Counted from the first letter of the stretch, positions 1 to 8,733 are shown. The stretch is 40,776 bases of DNA from Firmicutes bacterium UBA2530 (GCA_002340985.1 DDNC01000022.1:75733-116508); one strand, 5' to 3'. Numbers and translations are program-made. Notes: a model not told the origin generated them from the sequence alone.

Positions 1-2
1 GC

Positions 3-1598
3 AGATACATGGTTGTTACAAAATCGCCTCTCACGAACACTATTGCAAGCTCCAACTCAGGCGGATACTGGGGTGCCGAGCTGAAATTCGCAGGCTATGA
101 CGCAATAATACTGGAAGGAAAATCTGATGCTCCGGTATATCTCAATATTGTCGATGACATGGTCGAGCTAAAGGATGCCTCCGAAATATGGGGAAATCTG
201 CTTGATAAAACCACAACTATTTTGGAAAATATTCACGGACCAAAGGTAAGAGTTGCGGCAATAGGTCCGGCAGGAGAAAATCTGTCAAAAATATCCGGAG
301 TAATGAACGAAAGAGCTCGTGCTGCCGGAAGGTCAGGCGTAGGAGCCGTAATGGGCTCTAAAAACATAAAGGCAATAGTTGTGCGTGGAACAAACAAGGT
401 TGCGGTAAAAAACGAAGAAATGCTTAAAGAAGTATTTTCTAAAAGCCTTAATAAAATTAAAGAAAACGGAGTTACGGGCCAGGGGCTTCCTGCCTACGGT
501 ACAGCAGTGCTGGTAAATATTATTAATGAAAATGGTGCACTTCCCACAAATAACTTCCAAAAATCATATTTTGACAAGGCCGAGGAAATAAGCGGTGAAA
601 CATTGGCCGAAAAATATTTGAAGAGAAAGTCTCCATGCTTCAGATGCCCGATCGGCTGCGGAAGATATTGCGAGGTCGACGACATAAAAGGTGAAGGTCC
701 AGAGTATGAAACTATATGGGGATTTGGTTCCAATTGCGGTGTATCGGATTTAGGAGCTATTATAAAGGCTAACTTCTGGTGCAACGAATACGGACTTGAT
801 ACAATTTCAACCGCCGCTACAATTGCGGCAGCAATGGAGCTTTATCAAAGGGGACATATTAAAAAAGAAGATTTGGATGACGGCCCTGAATTAGCATGGG
901 GAAATGCAGATGCAATAATAGAATGGACTAAGCGCATGGGTCAGGGTAAGGGTCTTGGAGCCAAAATGGCGGAGGGTTCATACAGATTGTGTGAAAGCTA
1001 TGGTGTCCCCGAGCTGTCTATGACGGTTAAGAAGCAGGAAATGCCTGCATACGACCCGAGAGGAATTCAGGGCATAGGTCTTAATTATGCAACGTCAAAC
1101 AGAGGCGGCTGCCATGTTAGAGGATATATGATTTCTCCTGAAATCCTTGCTCTTCCGCAGCCACTTGACAGATTTGCCACCGAGGGAAAGGCAGCATGGA
1201 CAAAAATATTCCAGGACTTCACCGCTGCAATAGATTCAGTTGGTCTGTGCCTGTTTACTTCATTTGCTCTGAATGCTGATGACTATGCCGCTTTATATAA
1301 CTCTGTGTGCGGAACGGAAATAACCGGAAATGACTTTATTGAAGCCGGAGAGAGGATATGGAATATTGAAAGACTGTTCAACCTTGAATCGGGCGTTGAC
1401 CCTTCACAGGATACACTTCCGAAACGACTTCTTGAGGATCCAATATCAGAAGGCCCTTCAAAGGGATGGGTAAACAAATTGAGTGAAACTCTTCCTCTGT
1501 ACTATACGTTGAGAGGCTGGAGCGAAAATGGGCTTCCTACAGAAGAAAGGCTGGCAGCCCTCGGAATCAATCAAACAACAGCACCGAATTTGTCATGA
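3..1598 (+). CDS. aor: aldehyde:ferredoxin oxidoreductase, 5' end cut by window
   Basis: Tungsten- or molybdenum-pterin enzyme that oxidises aldehydes to acids (or reduces acids) with ferredoxin in the cytoplasm. The reading frame is open to the left edge (codons for R-Y precede the first M at 9), so the true start lies upstream; roughly the first 80-90 residues of a normal ~600-residue AOR are missing. The visible start (VVTKSPLT, then SSNSGGYWG) is typical of the AOR N-terminal domain. The cluster ligands are visible as C-x2-C-x3-C in SPCFRCPIGCGRYC near base 633, with a later cysteine in DSVGLCLF, the expected fourth ligand of the [4Fe-4S] cluster. The stop overlaps the next start (ATGA), so it is coupled to the MoaD-like gene. 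Which aldehyde and whether W or Mo is used cannot be told. Family call is firm. Confidence 0.95.
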   Translation, partial: RYMVVTKSPLTNTIASSNSGGYWGAELKFAGYDAIILEGKSDAPVYLNIVDDMVELKDASEIWGNLLDKTTTILENIHGPKVRVAAIGPAGENLSKISGVMNERARAAGRSGVGAVMGSKNIKAIVVRGTNKVAVKNEEMLKEVFSKSLNKIKENGVTGQGLPAYGTAVLVNIINENGALPTNNFQKSYFDKAEEISGETLAEKYLKRKSPCFRCPIGCGRYCEVDDIKGEGPEYETIWGFGSNCGVSDLGAIIKANFWCNEYGLDTISTAATIAAAMELYQRGHIKKEDLDDGPELAWGNADAIIEWTKRMGQGKGLGAKMAEGSYRLCESYGVPELSMTVKKQEMPAYDPRGIQGIGLNYATSNRGGCHVRGYMISPEILALPQPLDRFATEGKAAWTKIFQDFTAAIDSVGLCLFTSFALNADDYAALYNSVCGTEITGNDFIEAGERIWNIERLFNLESGVDPSQDTLPKRLLEDPISEGPSKGWVNKLSETLPLYYTLRGWSENGLPTEERLAALGINQTTAPNLS

Positions 1599-1819
1599 GA
1601 ATTACAATCAAGCTTTTTGCAACGCTTCGCAACAACAGAGGAAAAATTTTAGAAAATGATTTTTCGGAGGATACACAAATAAGGGATATTATTAAAGGTC
1701 TCGGAATAGATGAAAAAGATGTCGCCATTTTATTAAAAAACGGAATAACCGCCAAAATGGACGACATACCCTGCGATGGTGATTATTTATCGATTTTTCC
1801 TCCCGTAGGAGGAGGCTAA
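1595..1819 (+). CDS. MoaD/ThiS-family sulfur carrier protein
   Basis: 74-residue ubiquitin-like protein ending in PVGGG. A C-terminal Gly-Gly that becomes a thiocarboxylate is the hallmark of MoaD and ThiS. The middle of the protein (ILLKNGITAKMDDIPCDGDYLSIFPPVGGG) matches the beta-grasp pattern of MoaD-like carriers. The ATG overlaps the stop of the aldehyde oxidoreductase by four bases, implying translational coupling. Known practice in anaerobes is to carry a dedicated MoaD homologue beside AOR genes; the inference here is that it donates sulfur to the tungsto- or molybdopterin of that enzyme. ThiS is a less likely alternative because no thiamine gene is near. A strong terminator follows directly. 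Confidence 0.88.
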   Translation: MRITIKLFATLRNNRGKILENDFSEDTQIRDIIKGLGIDEKDVAILLKNGITAKMDDIPCDGDYLSIFPPVGGG

Positions 1820-1823
1820 CACT

Positions 1824-1850
1824 GCCGCCGACTTTTGTCGGCGGTTTTTT
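1824..1850 (+). terminator. intrinsic terminator of the aor-moaD unit
   Basis: Perfect GC-rich stem CCGCCGAC (1825-1832), TTTT loop, GTCGGCGG (1837-1844), followed by a run of six T and then ATTTTT. It starts four bases after the MoaD-like stop codon. Confidence 0.93.
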
Positions 1851-1854
1851 ATTT

Positions 1855-1883
1855 TTGCAAATTTGTCCTGTCGGTGGTATAAT
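1855..1883 (+). promoter_or_regulatory. sigma-A type promoter of the DUF445 gene
   Basis: TTGCAA (1855-1860), 17-base spacer, TATAAT (1878-1883). Transcription would begin near 1890, which rules out a start codon at 1855 and supports the ATG at 1912. Confidence 0.82.
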
Positions 1884-1911
1884 TTTGAAAGCAATATGGA
1901 AAGGTATTATT

Positions 1912-4900
1912 ATGAATGAAATAATCTTAAATTACATAGTACAGGCAATCCTTGGAGGTGCCTCAGGTTATATAACCAACGATTACGCGATAAATATGCT
2001 CTTCAAAGAATACACACCGTTGAAAATAGGCGGTGTAATAAAGAAAACAAGGACAGAATTCATTGAAAATTTAAGCTCAATGGTTGAAAACGACATAATA
2101 GGCAAAGAGAAGCTTCAGAGCATACTGCATGATGAAAACTTCAAAAATGAATTCGATAACCTGACTGCAGATTTTTACAGCCACTGTCTTTATGAAGCTG
2201 CCGGCACTGCTGCGTTTGCAGATATGGATAATTTTCATGAAAGTATATCTGATTCAAATGCATATATCAAAGCGATTATTGAAGAGCATATGCCGTATTT
2301 ATATGAAATTATGGCCAAAACTCTCCGCATAGATGAATTCTTAAGCGAGGGGCAGCTGAATAAGATCAGCGGTTCTCTGTTTGATTGCCTATTTAAAGCG
2401 GTTGACAGTTCTCATACAATCGAAAGCTTTCTCATGTCAGCCTATAAGGACAATTCAGAGGTAACTCCGGCTGACATCCTTGATAAAAATGTTTACAATA
2501 CTCTTGCTTCCAACATTCTGAAAATAATTAAAAACATATTTGAAGAAACAGCAATTGGAAAAGCCGGCGAAATTCTTACACTGGCAGGGTTAAGCAGCTC
2601 TTTGAACGCATCAAGAGAAGTATTTATCTCTAAAAAAATAGGTGAGGTTATAAATTTCGAAAACGGAGTACCAGAGCTTCTCAACGAAAGTATATTGTCA
2701 TATATAAATTCCGAGAGAGGTGCTTCTGCTGTTGACAGCCTCATGAACTCATTGTTTGATTTCGGAAAAAAGTATGATAAATCCGTATTTCAACTTTTGG
2801 ACGAATCCTTTGAGGAAAATCTCAAGCTTCAGCTTGTGAGCAATATTCCTTCTGTGACAGAAAACATCGTAAGATGGCTGAATGAAAACAGCAGGTTAAT
2901 TGACACACTCATAGAGGAGTCAATAGATGAGGTTGTAAAAGAATCCGACGGATTGAAGGCAAAGCTCCTTGCAACAATTAAAAATTCATACTTCAAGGAC
3001 TTGAGCAAGAAATATAGCATAGCCGGCAAAATAGCGGCATATGTGGAAAAGGCAGCAGACCCTGAAAAGCTGAGCGCTCTTATCTCCGTCCGCATAATTG
3101 ATATATTGAATAATTTGACTATAGGCGAAATAATCAAAGAGGCCGAAAGAAATAACATTACTCCCGATAATGCGGGTAATTTTATAGTTAATTATATAAA
3201 TAAAAACTCTGAAGCCGTGATTTCAAAGGCATCCAAATATATTTCCGGCGTTGAAATCAGGCAGATATTTCCTAAAGAGTGGCTGCATGGTGACATAAAT
3301 GCAGCGAATATGTTAACCAGCATAATTTCATCAGATTTTCTGACCGACGTCACTGGCAGAAAATCAGTAAAATACGCTCAAAGGTTCCTGAACATGAGCA
3401 TAGGGCAACTAATCGCCGAAGAAAATGCAAAAACCGTGATTAATGCTGCGGGACGCCTGTTAAAACAGCTGGTTATATCAAATGAAAAATTGATAAGGTC
3501 AATGTTTGAGAACATGCTGAAATCGACAGCCGAAAAATACTCTGCTTCAACGGCATACCAGAACGTATCTCCATTTATTAACAATGAAATATACAATGCG
3601 TATCTGAGTGCTGCAGAAAACATTGAGCATATGAATCTGTCAACAGCAATAGATAAATTGAACTCCGTCGATAAGCTGTCTAAAAACAGCTCTGATGCCC
3701 TGCGTTCATATGCAATCAAAAATACTGACGTAATGCTCAGCGGCTCGATAAAGGCTGTTGTATCTGACAACCTGAATAAGCTAAATGATGATGAACTCGT
3801 TGATTTGGCAAATGACTTCATAGGAAGGCAGCTGAAGCCCATCATGTATTTCGGAGGAGTTCTGGGAGCTTCCGCAGGCTTAGTATTAGCGGCTTTTCAG
3901 AACAAGCCTCTTGCTCCGGCTCAAATAAATATAGCAAACATGGTTGTGTATGCACTTGTTGGATACATAACAAATGTGGCTGCCATAAACATGATATTCC
4001 GGCCATATAAGGAAAACAGATTTCTTGCCAAAATACCTTTTTTCCGCAACTTTGCCTTGGGCTACATTGTCAAAAACCAAAAAGCCTTCGCGGACAGCAC
4101 AGCTCATTTCATTGACAGCAGCCTGCTGAGCAGAACGAGCATAAATGAGCTTTTTGAAAAACACGCTGAAAATATTAAATCATCATTTATGGCAAGGATA
4201 GCAGAAAATAACTTCGGCATCTTGACCTCTCTGCTGGAAAAAAATAAAGGCAGTGTTGTGAAGGGCATATATTCATATTTAAAAAACAAAATTACGGTGA
4301 GCACAAAGAGTATCGGAGAATATATCTGCAGCTTCCTTGACAGAGTCAATTTACCCTCTGTGATAAACAAAAATATGCTGGAAAATATCAGTTTATTTTT
4401 TTCAAAAAAGCTTTGGGAAAAAAGTACCGATGATGCGATATTTGCCGCAATACATTCTGAAAAGGCGCTCAGCAGCATCTTTGACGGAAGTGGTGTAAAA
4501 AATGCAACAATGAACAGAGCAACAAGCCTTTTTATAAAAGCAGAAGCTCTTCTATCCACGGAAAATGGATTGAATGCGCTTATACTGAAGTATGATAATA
4601 AATACAGGCAAATAACAGATAAAACCGTTGATGAATTTATGAACGGGAAAAGCGAAAGTTTTTCTCTGTATACCGCCAGCAAAATAAATCGCCTTATTTC
4701 ACAGGAAGAATTGCGCCATAAAGCAATCGTAAAAATCTCCGTCCTTTCTGATAAATTCATAGACAGGAACAAGACCTTCGGAGAATTGTTTGACGGCAGA
4801 TTCAAGCTTTACGCAGATTCAAAAATGCCAGAAGCTTTTGATAAGTTGTCTTCGTCTTTGGTAAGAGGAATATCTGAGCGCAAGGGCAGGATAACTCTTA

Positions 4901-6012
4901 TGGTTCAGTCGGAAATCAAAAAAAATCTCGGATTTATAGAAAAAGGCATGTATGCCATGATGGGCGGAGATGAAATCATTGACGAGCTGCTCACTAAAAT
5001 TATTTTTGTAAAGCTTCCTTCATTTGTTGAGGATAAAAAATATGAACTGCAGAAGGAAGCTGAGAGGCTTATAGAGGAAAAATTGTACACTGCCAAGGTT
5101 GAAGCATTATACACGGGAATTAACAAGCTTCAGATAAATGAGCTTTTAGACAATTATATGACACCCGAAAATTCCTCGAAAATCGAGAACAAAATAACTC
5201 TGCTTTCAAGGGAGCTATTCTCGAAATTAAGTTCTCAAAAACTAAGTAGCATTTTAACCCTTGTAAATTGCCATGAACCGGAAATGATTTTAAGCACATA
5301 CAGCAATGAGATCAATACATTTGCAAAAGAGCTTTCTTCAGGAATTTCAGATAACAGACAGCAGATAATTACTAAAATCACCGAGCTGTCTGACTTCCTG
5401 ATTGATGATTTCATGAAATCAGAATTTAAGGACATATTCATGGGAATTACCTATGAGGATGTGAACCTCGCTAAGAATAAGACCGTTGCTATACTTGATA
5501 AAAACGGTTTGGATAAACAAATTTATTCGGCGTTGGACGCAATCAGAGCAGAACTTAATTTGACCGCAGGCAGCTTGATTGACAAGGAGAAGTTCATCCG
5601 GGCATCCGAAAATTATCTGATTTCTCTTTTGGAGGACACGGAATTTGAGATAGCTGTAAAAACACGTATTGAGGCAGTCATAAGCGAGGCATCCTCCGCG
5701 AACTTCAATTTCATAGACACAGGCACAAAGACAAATATAATCAATATATTTGCGGACGCCTGCATAAACAGCTTAAAAAGAAATTTGAATAAAATTCTTA
5801 AAGCTGTAGAATTTGATGAAATAGCAAGAGAAGAAATAGAAAAAATGGAGCCTAAAAAAATACATGAAATGTTCAATTCCTTCGGAGAAAAATACTTCCG
5901 TCGCCTTATGCTCTATGGCTTCGGCGGATTCGTATTTGGAATTAACATGTACACAGGCTTCGCACTGACCACTGCTAAAGTTGTATCCGAATTGACCGGT
6001 GATAAAAAATAA
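1912..6012 (+). CDS. tandem DUF445 membrane-anchored protein, 1366 aa
   Basis: Very long protein made of two DUF445 units. Unit 1 begins with a membrane segment containing GGASGYITNDYAINMLFKEY (residues 15-34) and ends with a glycine-rich helix (YFGGVLGASAGLVLAAF, about 644-660). Unit 2 begins with VYALVGYITNVAAINMIF (about 678-695) and ends with YGFGGFVFGINMYTGFAL near the C-terminus. The regions between are long, charged and helical, with recurrent DUF445-like motifs. Ordinary DUF445 proteins such as B. subtilis YheB are ~380 residues with a single pair of end helices, so this is a duplicated and expanded form. Start chosen at ATG 1912, with GGAAAGG seven bases upstream and a promoter at 1855-1883. 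Function of the family is not established; no function is proposed. No operon partner. Confidence 0.88.
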   Translation: MNEIILNYIVQAILGGASGYITNDYAINMLFKEYTPLKIGGVIKKTRTEFIENLSSMVENDIIGKEKLQSILHDENFKNEFDNLTADFYSHCLYEAAGTAAFADMDNFHESISDSNAYIKAIIEEHMPYLYEIMAKTLRIDEFLSEGQLNKISGSLFDCLFKAVDSSHTIESFLMSAYKDNSEVTPADILDKNVYNTLASNILKIIKNIFEETAIGKAGEILTLAGLSSSLNASREVFISKKIGEVINFENGVPELLNESILSYINSERGASAVDSLMNSLFDFGKKYDKSVFQLLDESFEENLKLQLVSNIPSVTENIVRWLNENSRLIDTLIEESIDEVVKESDGLKAKLLATIKNSYFKDLSKKYSIAGKIAAYVEKAADPEKLSALISVRIIDILNNLTIGEIIKEAERNNITPDNAGNFIVNYINKNSEAVISKASKYISGVEIRQIFPKEWLHGDINAANMLTSIISSDFLTDVTGRKSVKYAQRFLNMSIGQLIAEENAKTVINAAGRLLKQLVISNEKLIRSMFENMLKSTAEKYSASTAYQNVSPFINNEIYNAYLSAAENIEHMNLSTAIDKLNSVDKLSKNSSDALRSYAIKNTDVMLSGSIKAVVSDNLNKLNDDELVDLANDFIGRQLKPIMYFGGVLGASAGLVLAAFQNKPLAPAQINIANMVVYALVGYITNVAAINMIFRPYKENRFLAKIPFFRNFALGYIVKNQKAFADSTAHFIDSSLLSRTSINELFEKHAENIKSSFMARIAENNFGILTSLLEKNKGSVVKGIYSYLKNKITVSTKSIGEYICSFLDRVNLPSVINKNMLENISLFFSKKLWEKSTDDAIFAAIHSEKALSSIFDGSGVKNATMNRATSLFIKAEALLSTENGLNALILKYDNKYRQITDKTVDEFMNGKSESFSLYTASKINRLISQEELRHKAIVKISVLSDKFIDRNKTFGELFDGRFKLYADSKMPEAFDKLSSSLVRGISERKGRITLMVQSEIKKNLGFIEKGMYAMMGGDEIIDELLTKIIFVKLPSFVEDKKYELQKEAERLIEEKLYTAKVEALYTGINKLQINELLDNYMTPENSSKIENKITLLSRELFSKLSSQKLSSILTLVNCHEPEMILSTYSNEINTFAKELSSGISDNRQQIITKITELSDFLIDDFMKSEFKDIFMGITYEDVNLAKNKTVAILDKNGLDKQIYSALDAIRAELNLTAGSLIDKEKFIRASENYLISLLEDTEFEIAVKTRIEAVISEASSANFNFIDTGTKTNIINIFADACINSLKRNLNKILKAVEFDEIAREEIEKMEPKKIHEMFNSFGEKYFRRLMLYGFGGFVFGINMYTGFALTTAKVVSELTGDKK

Positions 6013-6042
6013 CCTTATATAAATATAATTAATAAGTATAAA

Positions 6043-6080
6043 GGCTGCTTGCAAAATTCGATTGCAGGCAGCCCTTATTT
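6043..6080. terminator. bidirectional terminator between convergent genes
   Basis: Stem GGCTGCTTGCAA (6043-6054) pairs with TTGCAGGCAGCC (6062-6073) apart from one wobble, followed by CTTATTTTTA on the plus strand; the minus-strand reading also ends in T-rich sequence. It lies between the DUF445 gene and the stop of the membrane protein. Confidence 0.85.
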
Positions 6081-6755
6081 TTACATACAAGCTTTTATGC
6101 CGTCTTTCATATCTCTATAGCCGATTACCACTGTCCAGACATAAGCACATGTTTTTGGAATCATGAGCATTCCAATCAATGGAGAAACATCTGCCCAAAG
6201 TACAACCGGGATATAAAAACCGAAACTTAATACAATTGTTAGCCACATAAAACGATAGGCTTTATCCTGATTCTGCTTTGCACTATTGAAAAACAATACG
6301 ATGATAATGAAACCGAGCAATGCAAACGGTATGTTGCGATAAATCGCCCATGAAAGCGGTGGATTAACATCTATCCACATATTTTGTGGGAAAAAACATA
6401 GAACTATCCTTGTCAGCGAGAGAATGTAAATTGTTGCCGTCAAGAATGCTTTGCCCTCTACATTGTATCTTTTGCGCCAAACATAGTAAAGAAGAATGTA
6501 AAATATAGTCATAGTAATTGATGTAATAAATTTACCGATACCGAGTGCCACAACATAATTTTCAAGTCCTGTTGTACATAGGGCTATTGCTCTTGGAACA
6601 AGATGAAATGAATCACCCGCGCCAAGAGTAATCGCCATAATTCCAAAAAGAGAATATTGATTATTTCCTTTTGCATTTTTTAGCATTAGTATACCGAGTG
6701 TAATGACTGTTGTGAGATACACAATGTCAAATGCTGTTTCCATGATTGCTTGCAT
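6081..6755 (-). CDS. uncharacterised seven-helix membrane protein, TetR-linked
   Basis: 224-residue integral membrane protein with about seven hydrophobic segments: roughly residues 7-25, 37-58, 65-93, 103-121, 137-155, 168-187 and 192-212. Few soluble stretches, no signal peptide. The second segment carries polar residues in GAGDSFHLVPRA, which could form a site inside the membrane. I do not recognise the family and assign no function. Start ATG at 6755 follows AAGGAGG at seven bases. Just upstream is the palindrome TGAACGGCGTTCA (6778-6790), which matches the one in front of the neighbouring TetR gene, so this gene is the likely target of that regulator. TetR targets of this kind are often exporters or detoxification proteins, but that is only inference. 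Confidence 0.8.
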   Translation of the reverse strand: MQAIMETAFDIVYLTTVITLGILMLKNAKGNNQYSLFGIMAITLGAGDSFHLVPRAIALCTTGLENYVVALGIGKFITSITMTIFYILLYYVWRKRYNVEGKAFLTATIYILSLTRIVLCFFPQNMWIDVNPPLSWAIYRNIPFALLGFIIIVLFFNSAKQNQDKAYRFMWLTIVLSFGFYIPVVLWADVSPLIGMLMIPKTCAYVWTVVIGYRDMKDGIKACM

Positions 6756-6777
6756 AGCAAATCCTCCTTGTTTAATG

Positions 6778-6790
6778 TGAACGGCGTTCA
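6778..6790. promoter_or_regulatory. probable TetR operator before the membrane-protein gene
   Basis: TGAACGGCGTTCA, arms TGAAC/GTTCA around three bases. Read on the minus strand with its flank it is AAACTGAACGCCGTTCA, which shares AAACTGAAC-N3-GTTCA with the site at 7406-7418. It lies 22 bases upstream of the start codon at 6755. Confidence 0.75.
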
Positions 6791-6832
6791 GTTTGATGCC
6801 CTAATTTACCCACCTTTCGGTGGGTATGCACT

Positions 6833-7390
6833 CTAATAAATGGTACGACAGATAACCTCAAGCAGAGTATCGCAGTTTGCATTGTTGTTTTGAAGTAACA
6901 TAAGTACGTTTGATAAAACAAAATCAACAAATACATGTCTGTCAAATTTATCGTTAAAAGCATTATTTGAAACGCGATTGTCATTTTCGAGTATACAAAT
7001 CAAATTTCGATTGAGTTCACCAAAAAATTTCGTCATAATCTCTCGACCACGACTTTTGTTTTCTGACCCAAAGCCGGTTGTATGAACAGAAAAGAAATTC
7101 GGATAATTGTCCGTGCCCTTTTTTGCAAACTCGAAAAGGTATTTGACGCTTGATAAAAAATCTGAGTTTCCATTACTAATATCCGAGCCCATTACAATTT
7201 CTCTCCAAATACTTTCGACGGTAGCGGCAACAAGATCACTCTTTGAGGGAAAATAGTTGTAAACAGAGCCAACTGCAACTCCGCATTTAGCCGCAATTTC
7301 ACGCATGTTAAGATCAGAAATCCCGGACTGTGATGCAATTTCCTTGCTTGCAGCAATAATAGCTTCTTTTGATGTCAGAGTTTTATTCAT
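6833..7390 (-). CDS. TetR/AcrR-family transcriptional regulator
   Basis: 185-residue one-component repressor. The N-terminal helix-turn-helix is clear: SKEAIIAASKEIASQSG, then MREIAAKCGVAVGSVYNYF and PSKSDLVAATV, the classic TetR recognition helix. The C-terminal part is a ligand-binding helical domain with no recognised ligand. Start taken at the ATG at 7390 because GGAGG sits six bases upstream; a longer in-frame extension upstream overlaps the promoter and operator and is not credible. The gene precedes the seven-helix membrane protein (77-base gap) and both carry the same operator, so it is most likely autoregulatory and controls its neighbour. The promoter TTGACA-17-CATAAT overlaps operator 2. 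Confidence 0.92.
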   Translation of the reverse strand: MNKTLTSKEAIIAASKEIASQSGISDLNMREIAAKCGVAVGSVYNYFPSKSDLVAATVESIWREIVMGSDISNGNSDFLSSVKYLFEFAKKGTDNYPNFFSVHTTGFGSENKSRGREIMTKFFGELNRNLICILENDNRVSNNAFNDKFDRHVFVDFVLSNVLMLLQNNNANCDTLLEVICRTIY

Positions 7391-7405
7391 GGTAATCCTC
7401 CAAAC

Positions 7406-7418
7406 TGAACTATGTTCA
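7406..7418. promoter_or_regulatory. probable TetR autoregulatory operator
   Basis: Perfect palindrome TGAACTATGTTCA. Its last base is the first base of the -10 box (7418-7423), so bound repressor would cover the transcription start of the TetR gene. Confidence 0.78.
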
Positions 7419-7446
7419 TTATGCCATAGCAACGCAAAAATGTCAA
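7418..7446 (-). promoter_or_regulatory. promoter of the TetR gene
   Basis: On the minus strand TTGACA (7446-7441), 17-base spacer, CATAAT (7423-7418). It serves the TetR gene and possibly, by read-through, the membrane protein. Confidence 0.82.
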
Positions 7447-7472
7447 TACCCTTTCTGAATTTTTTCAAGTCT

Positions 7473-7511
7473 AAAAAATATGAGGTATCCATTATATTAA
7501 ATGGATACCTC
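7473..7511 (-). terminator. terminator of the RND efflux operon
   Basis: Twelve-base perfect stem GAGGTATCCATT (7482-7493) and AATGGATACCTC (7500-7511) around a six-base loop; on the minus strand it is followed by ATATTTTTTAG. It lies 31 bases past the TolC-like stop. Confidence 0.92.
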
Positions 7512-7542
7512 TTTCTTAGAAATATTATGTTGTTGCTAAATC

Positions 7543-8733
7543 TTATTGCTCCGCTTTCATTGAGCCTATGAGATTTGAGTTGTCAAATGAAAGCTTGCTT
7601 ATATTGTACAGGGCCATAATTTGGTAGAGGCCTATTTCAGCTTCTGCAAGGCCTGTGTCTGCGTCAAGCACATCCAGAGATGTTGCCATTCCATTTTCAT
7701 AAAGAAGCTTTTTGATTCGTGCGCCTTCTTTTGCAAGTTCAACAGTCTTATTCATATTCACGAGGTTTCTTTCATTTTTGACAAGGTCGAGATATGAACT
7801 TCTCACATCGAGCTCAACATCCTTATATGTCTGCGGTACTTTAAGCTCCGCATCCTTTAATTTTTCCTTGGCCCACTTGTTCTGTCTTAAGTTCGATGTA
7901 TAGTATGCGGTGTAGGCGTGGGTTTCTATTTTCTGAATTTCCAGATCATTAATTGCAGTCTGTATTTCAGGTCTTTCGGCCTTTGCTTTTTCAATTGCTT
8001 TATCCAAATCAATGTTTGATGTTGGTACATACTTAATTTCTTTGTCTGTCAATACTATCTCCGCATCCAAAGGCAGGTTCAGCTGATTGAGGAAATTGAG
8101 CTTTGCAATATTCAAGTCATCCATAGCAGTATCTAAGTCTGTCTTAGCTTTCTGAACAGCCATTTCTCCATTCAGAACTTCCGCCTTTGTAGCAGAGCCG
8201 TTGCCAAATTTAAGATTCACAACTCTCAGCTGCTCATTTGCACTGCTCAGTCTTGCTTCATTTATTTCAATAGCCTTTTCCTTGACAAGCACACCGTAGT
8301 ATGATGCTTTTGTTCCAAGCTCTATACCCAATAAAAGCACTTCTCTCTGTTTTTTTATTTCTTCGCTTTTTAAATCGCCAACCTTTATGTAATAGCCATT
8401 CTTGCTAAGCAAAAGATCCAGATAATTGTTGGTAACACCCATCGCGCTCGAAACTTCCAATGGTGCCTCCATGAGCTGCTCAGCCATATCCTTTGCACTG
8501 CTTCCGCTTCTTCTTAATTCCTGCATTTCCTTGATTTTATCATCAAGCTTCCACATTGCTCTGTCATTTTCGATTGCCAGTTTCACAGCATCCTCCATTG
8601 ACAGGTTCAGCACCTTGCTTTCCTCTGTGGCTTCCGCACTTACAGGCACTGCATTTTCTGCTGCCGCAGCTGGATTTATAAATGTGCCCAGCACAATAAT
8701 TACTGCCATTAATAATGATATTTTTCTTTTCAT
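7543..8733 (-). CDS. TolC-family efflux channel-like protein
   Basis: 396-residue secreted protein with a signal peptide (MKRKISLLMAVIIVLGTFINPAAAAE) followed by two TolC-like helical repeats: LSMEDAVKLAIENDRAMWKL near the start of repeat one and DLDKAIEKAKAERPEIQTAINDLEIQK at repeat two, each ending in long helices (SSYLDLVKNERNL, then LYENGMATSLDVLDADTGLAEAE). In double-membrane bacteria TolC forms the outer-membrane duct of RND pumps. Here it is the last gene of the RND operon with AGGAGG before the ATG, so a role with this pump is clear, but in a single-membrane cell it cannot be an outer-membrane channel and might span the wall as a periplasm-like adaptor. It is shorter than E. coli TolC (~490). 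Confidence 0.88.
   Translation of the reverse strand: MKRKISLLMAVIIVLGTFINPAAAAENAVPVSAEATEESKVLNLSMEDAVKLAIENDRAMWKLDDKIKEMQELRRSGSSAKDMAEQLMEAPLEVSSAMGVTNNYLDLLLSKNGYYIKVGDLKSEEIKKQREVLLLGIELGTKASYYGVLVKEKAIEINEARLSSANEQLRVVNLKFGNGSATKAEVLNGEMAVQKAKTDLDTAMDDLNIAKLNFLNQLNLPLDAEIVLTDKEIKYVPTSNIDLDKAIEKAKAERPEIQTAINDLEIQKIETHAYTAYYTSNLRQNKWAKEKLKDAELKVPQTYKDVELDVRSSYLDLVKNERNLVNMNKTVELAKEGARIKKLLYENGMATSLDVLDADTGLAEAEIGLYQIMALYNISKLSFDNSNLIGSMKAEQ

Noticed and set aside
1855..1911. Upstream TTG start for the DUF445 protein
   Set aside because: It coincides with the -35 box of a strong promoter and would precede the transcription start.
4104..4805. 233-codon minus-strand ORF inside the DUF445 gene
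   Set aside because: It lies wholly within a clear coding frame, its product resembles no family, and the long open antisense frame follows from codon use of the real gene.
6807..6826. Terminator after the first TetR gene
   Set aside because: TACCCACC-TTTC-GGTGGGTA is a good stem, but no T run follows on the minus strand, so I do not call it an intrinsic terminator; it might be a processing or attenuation hairpin.
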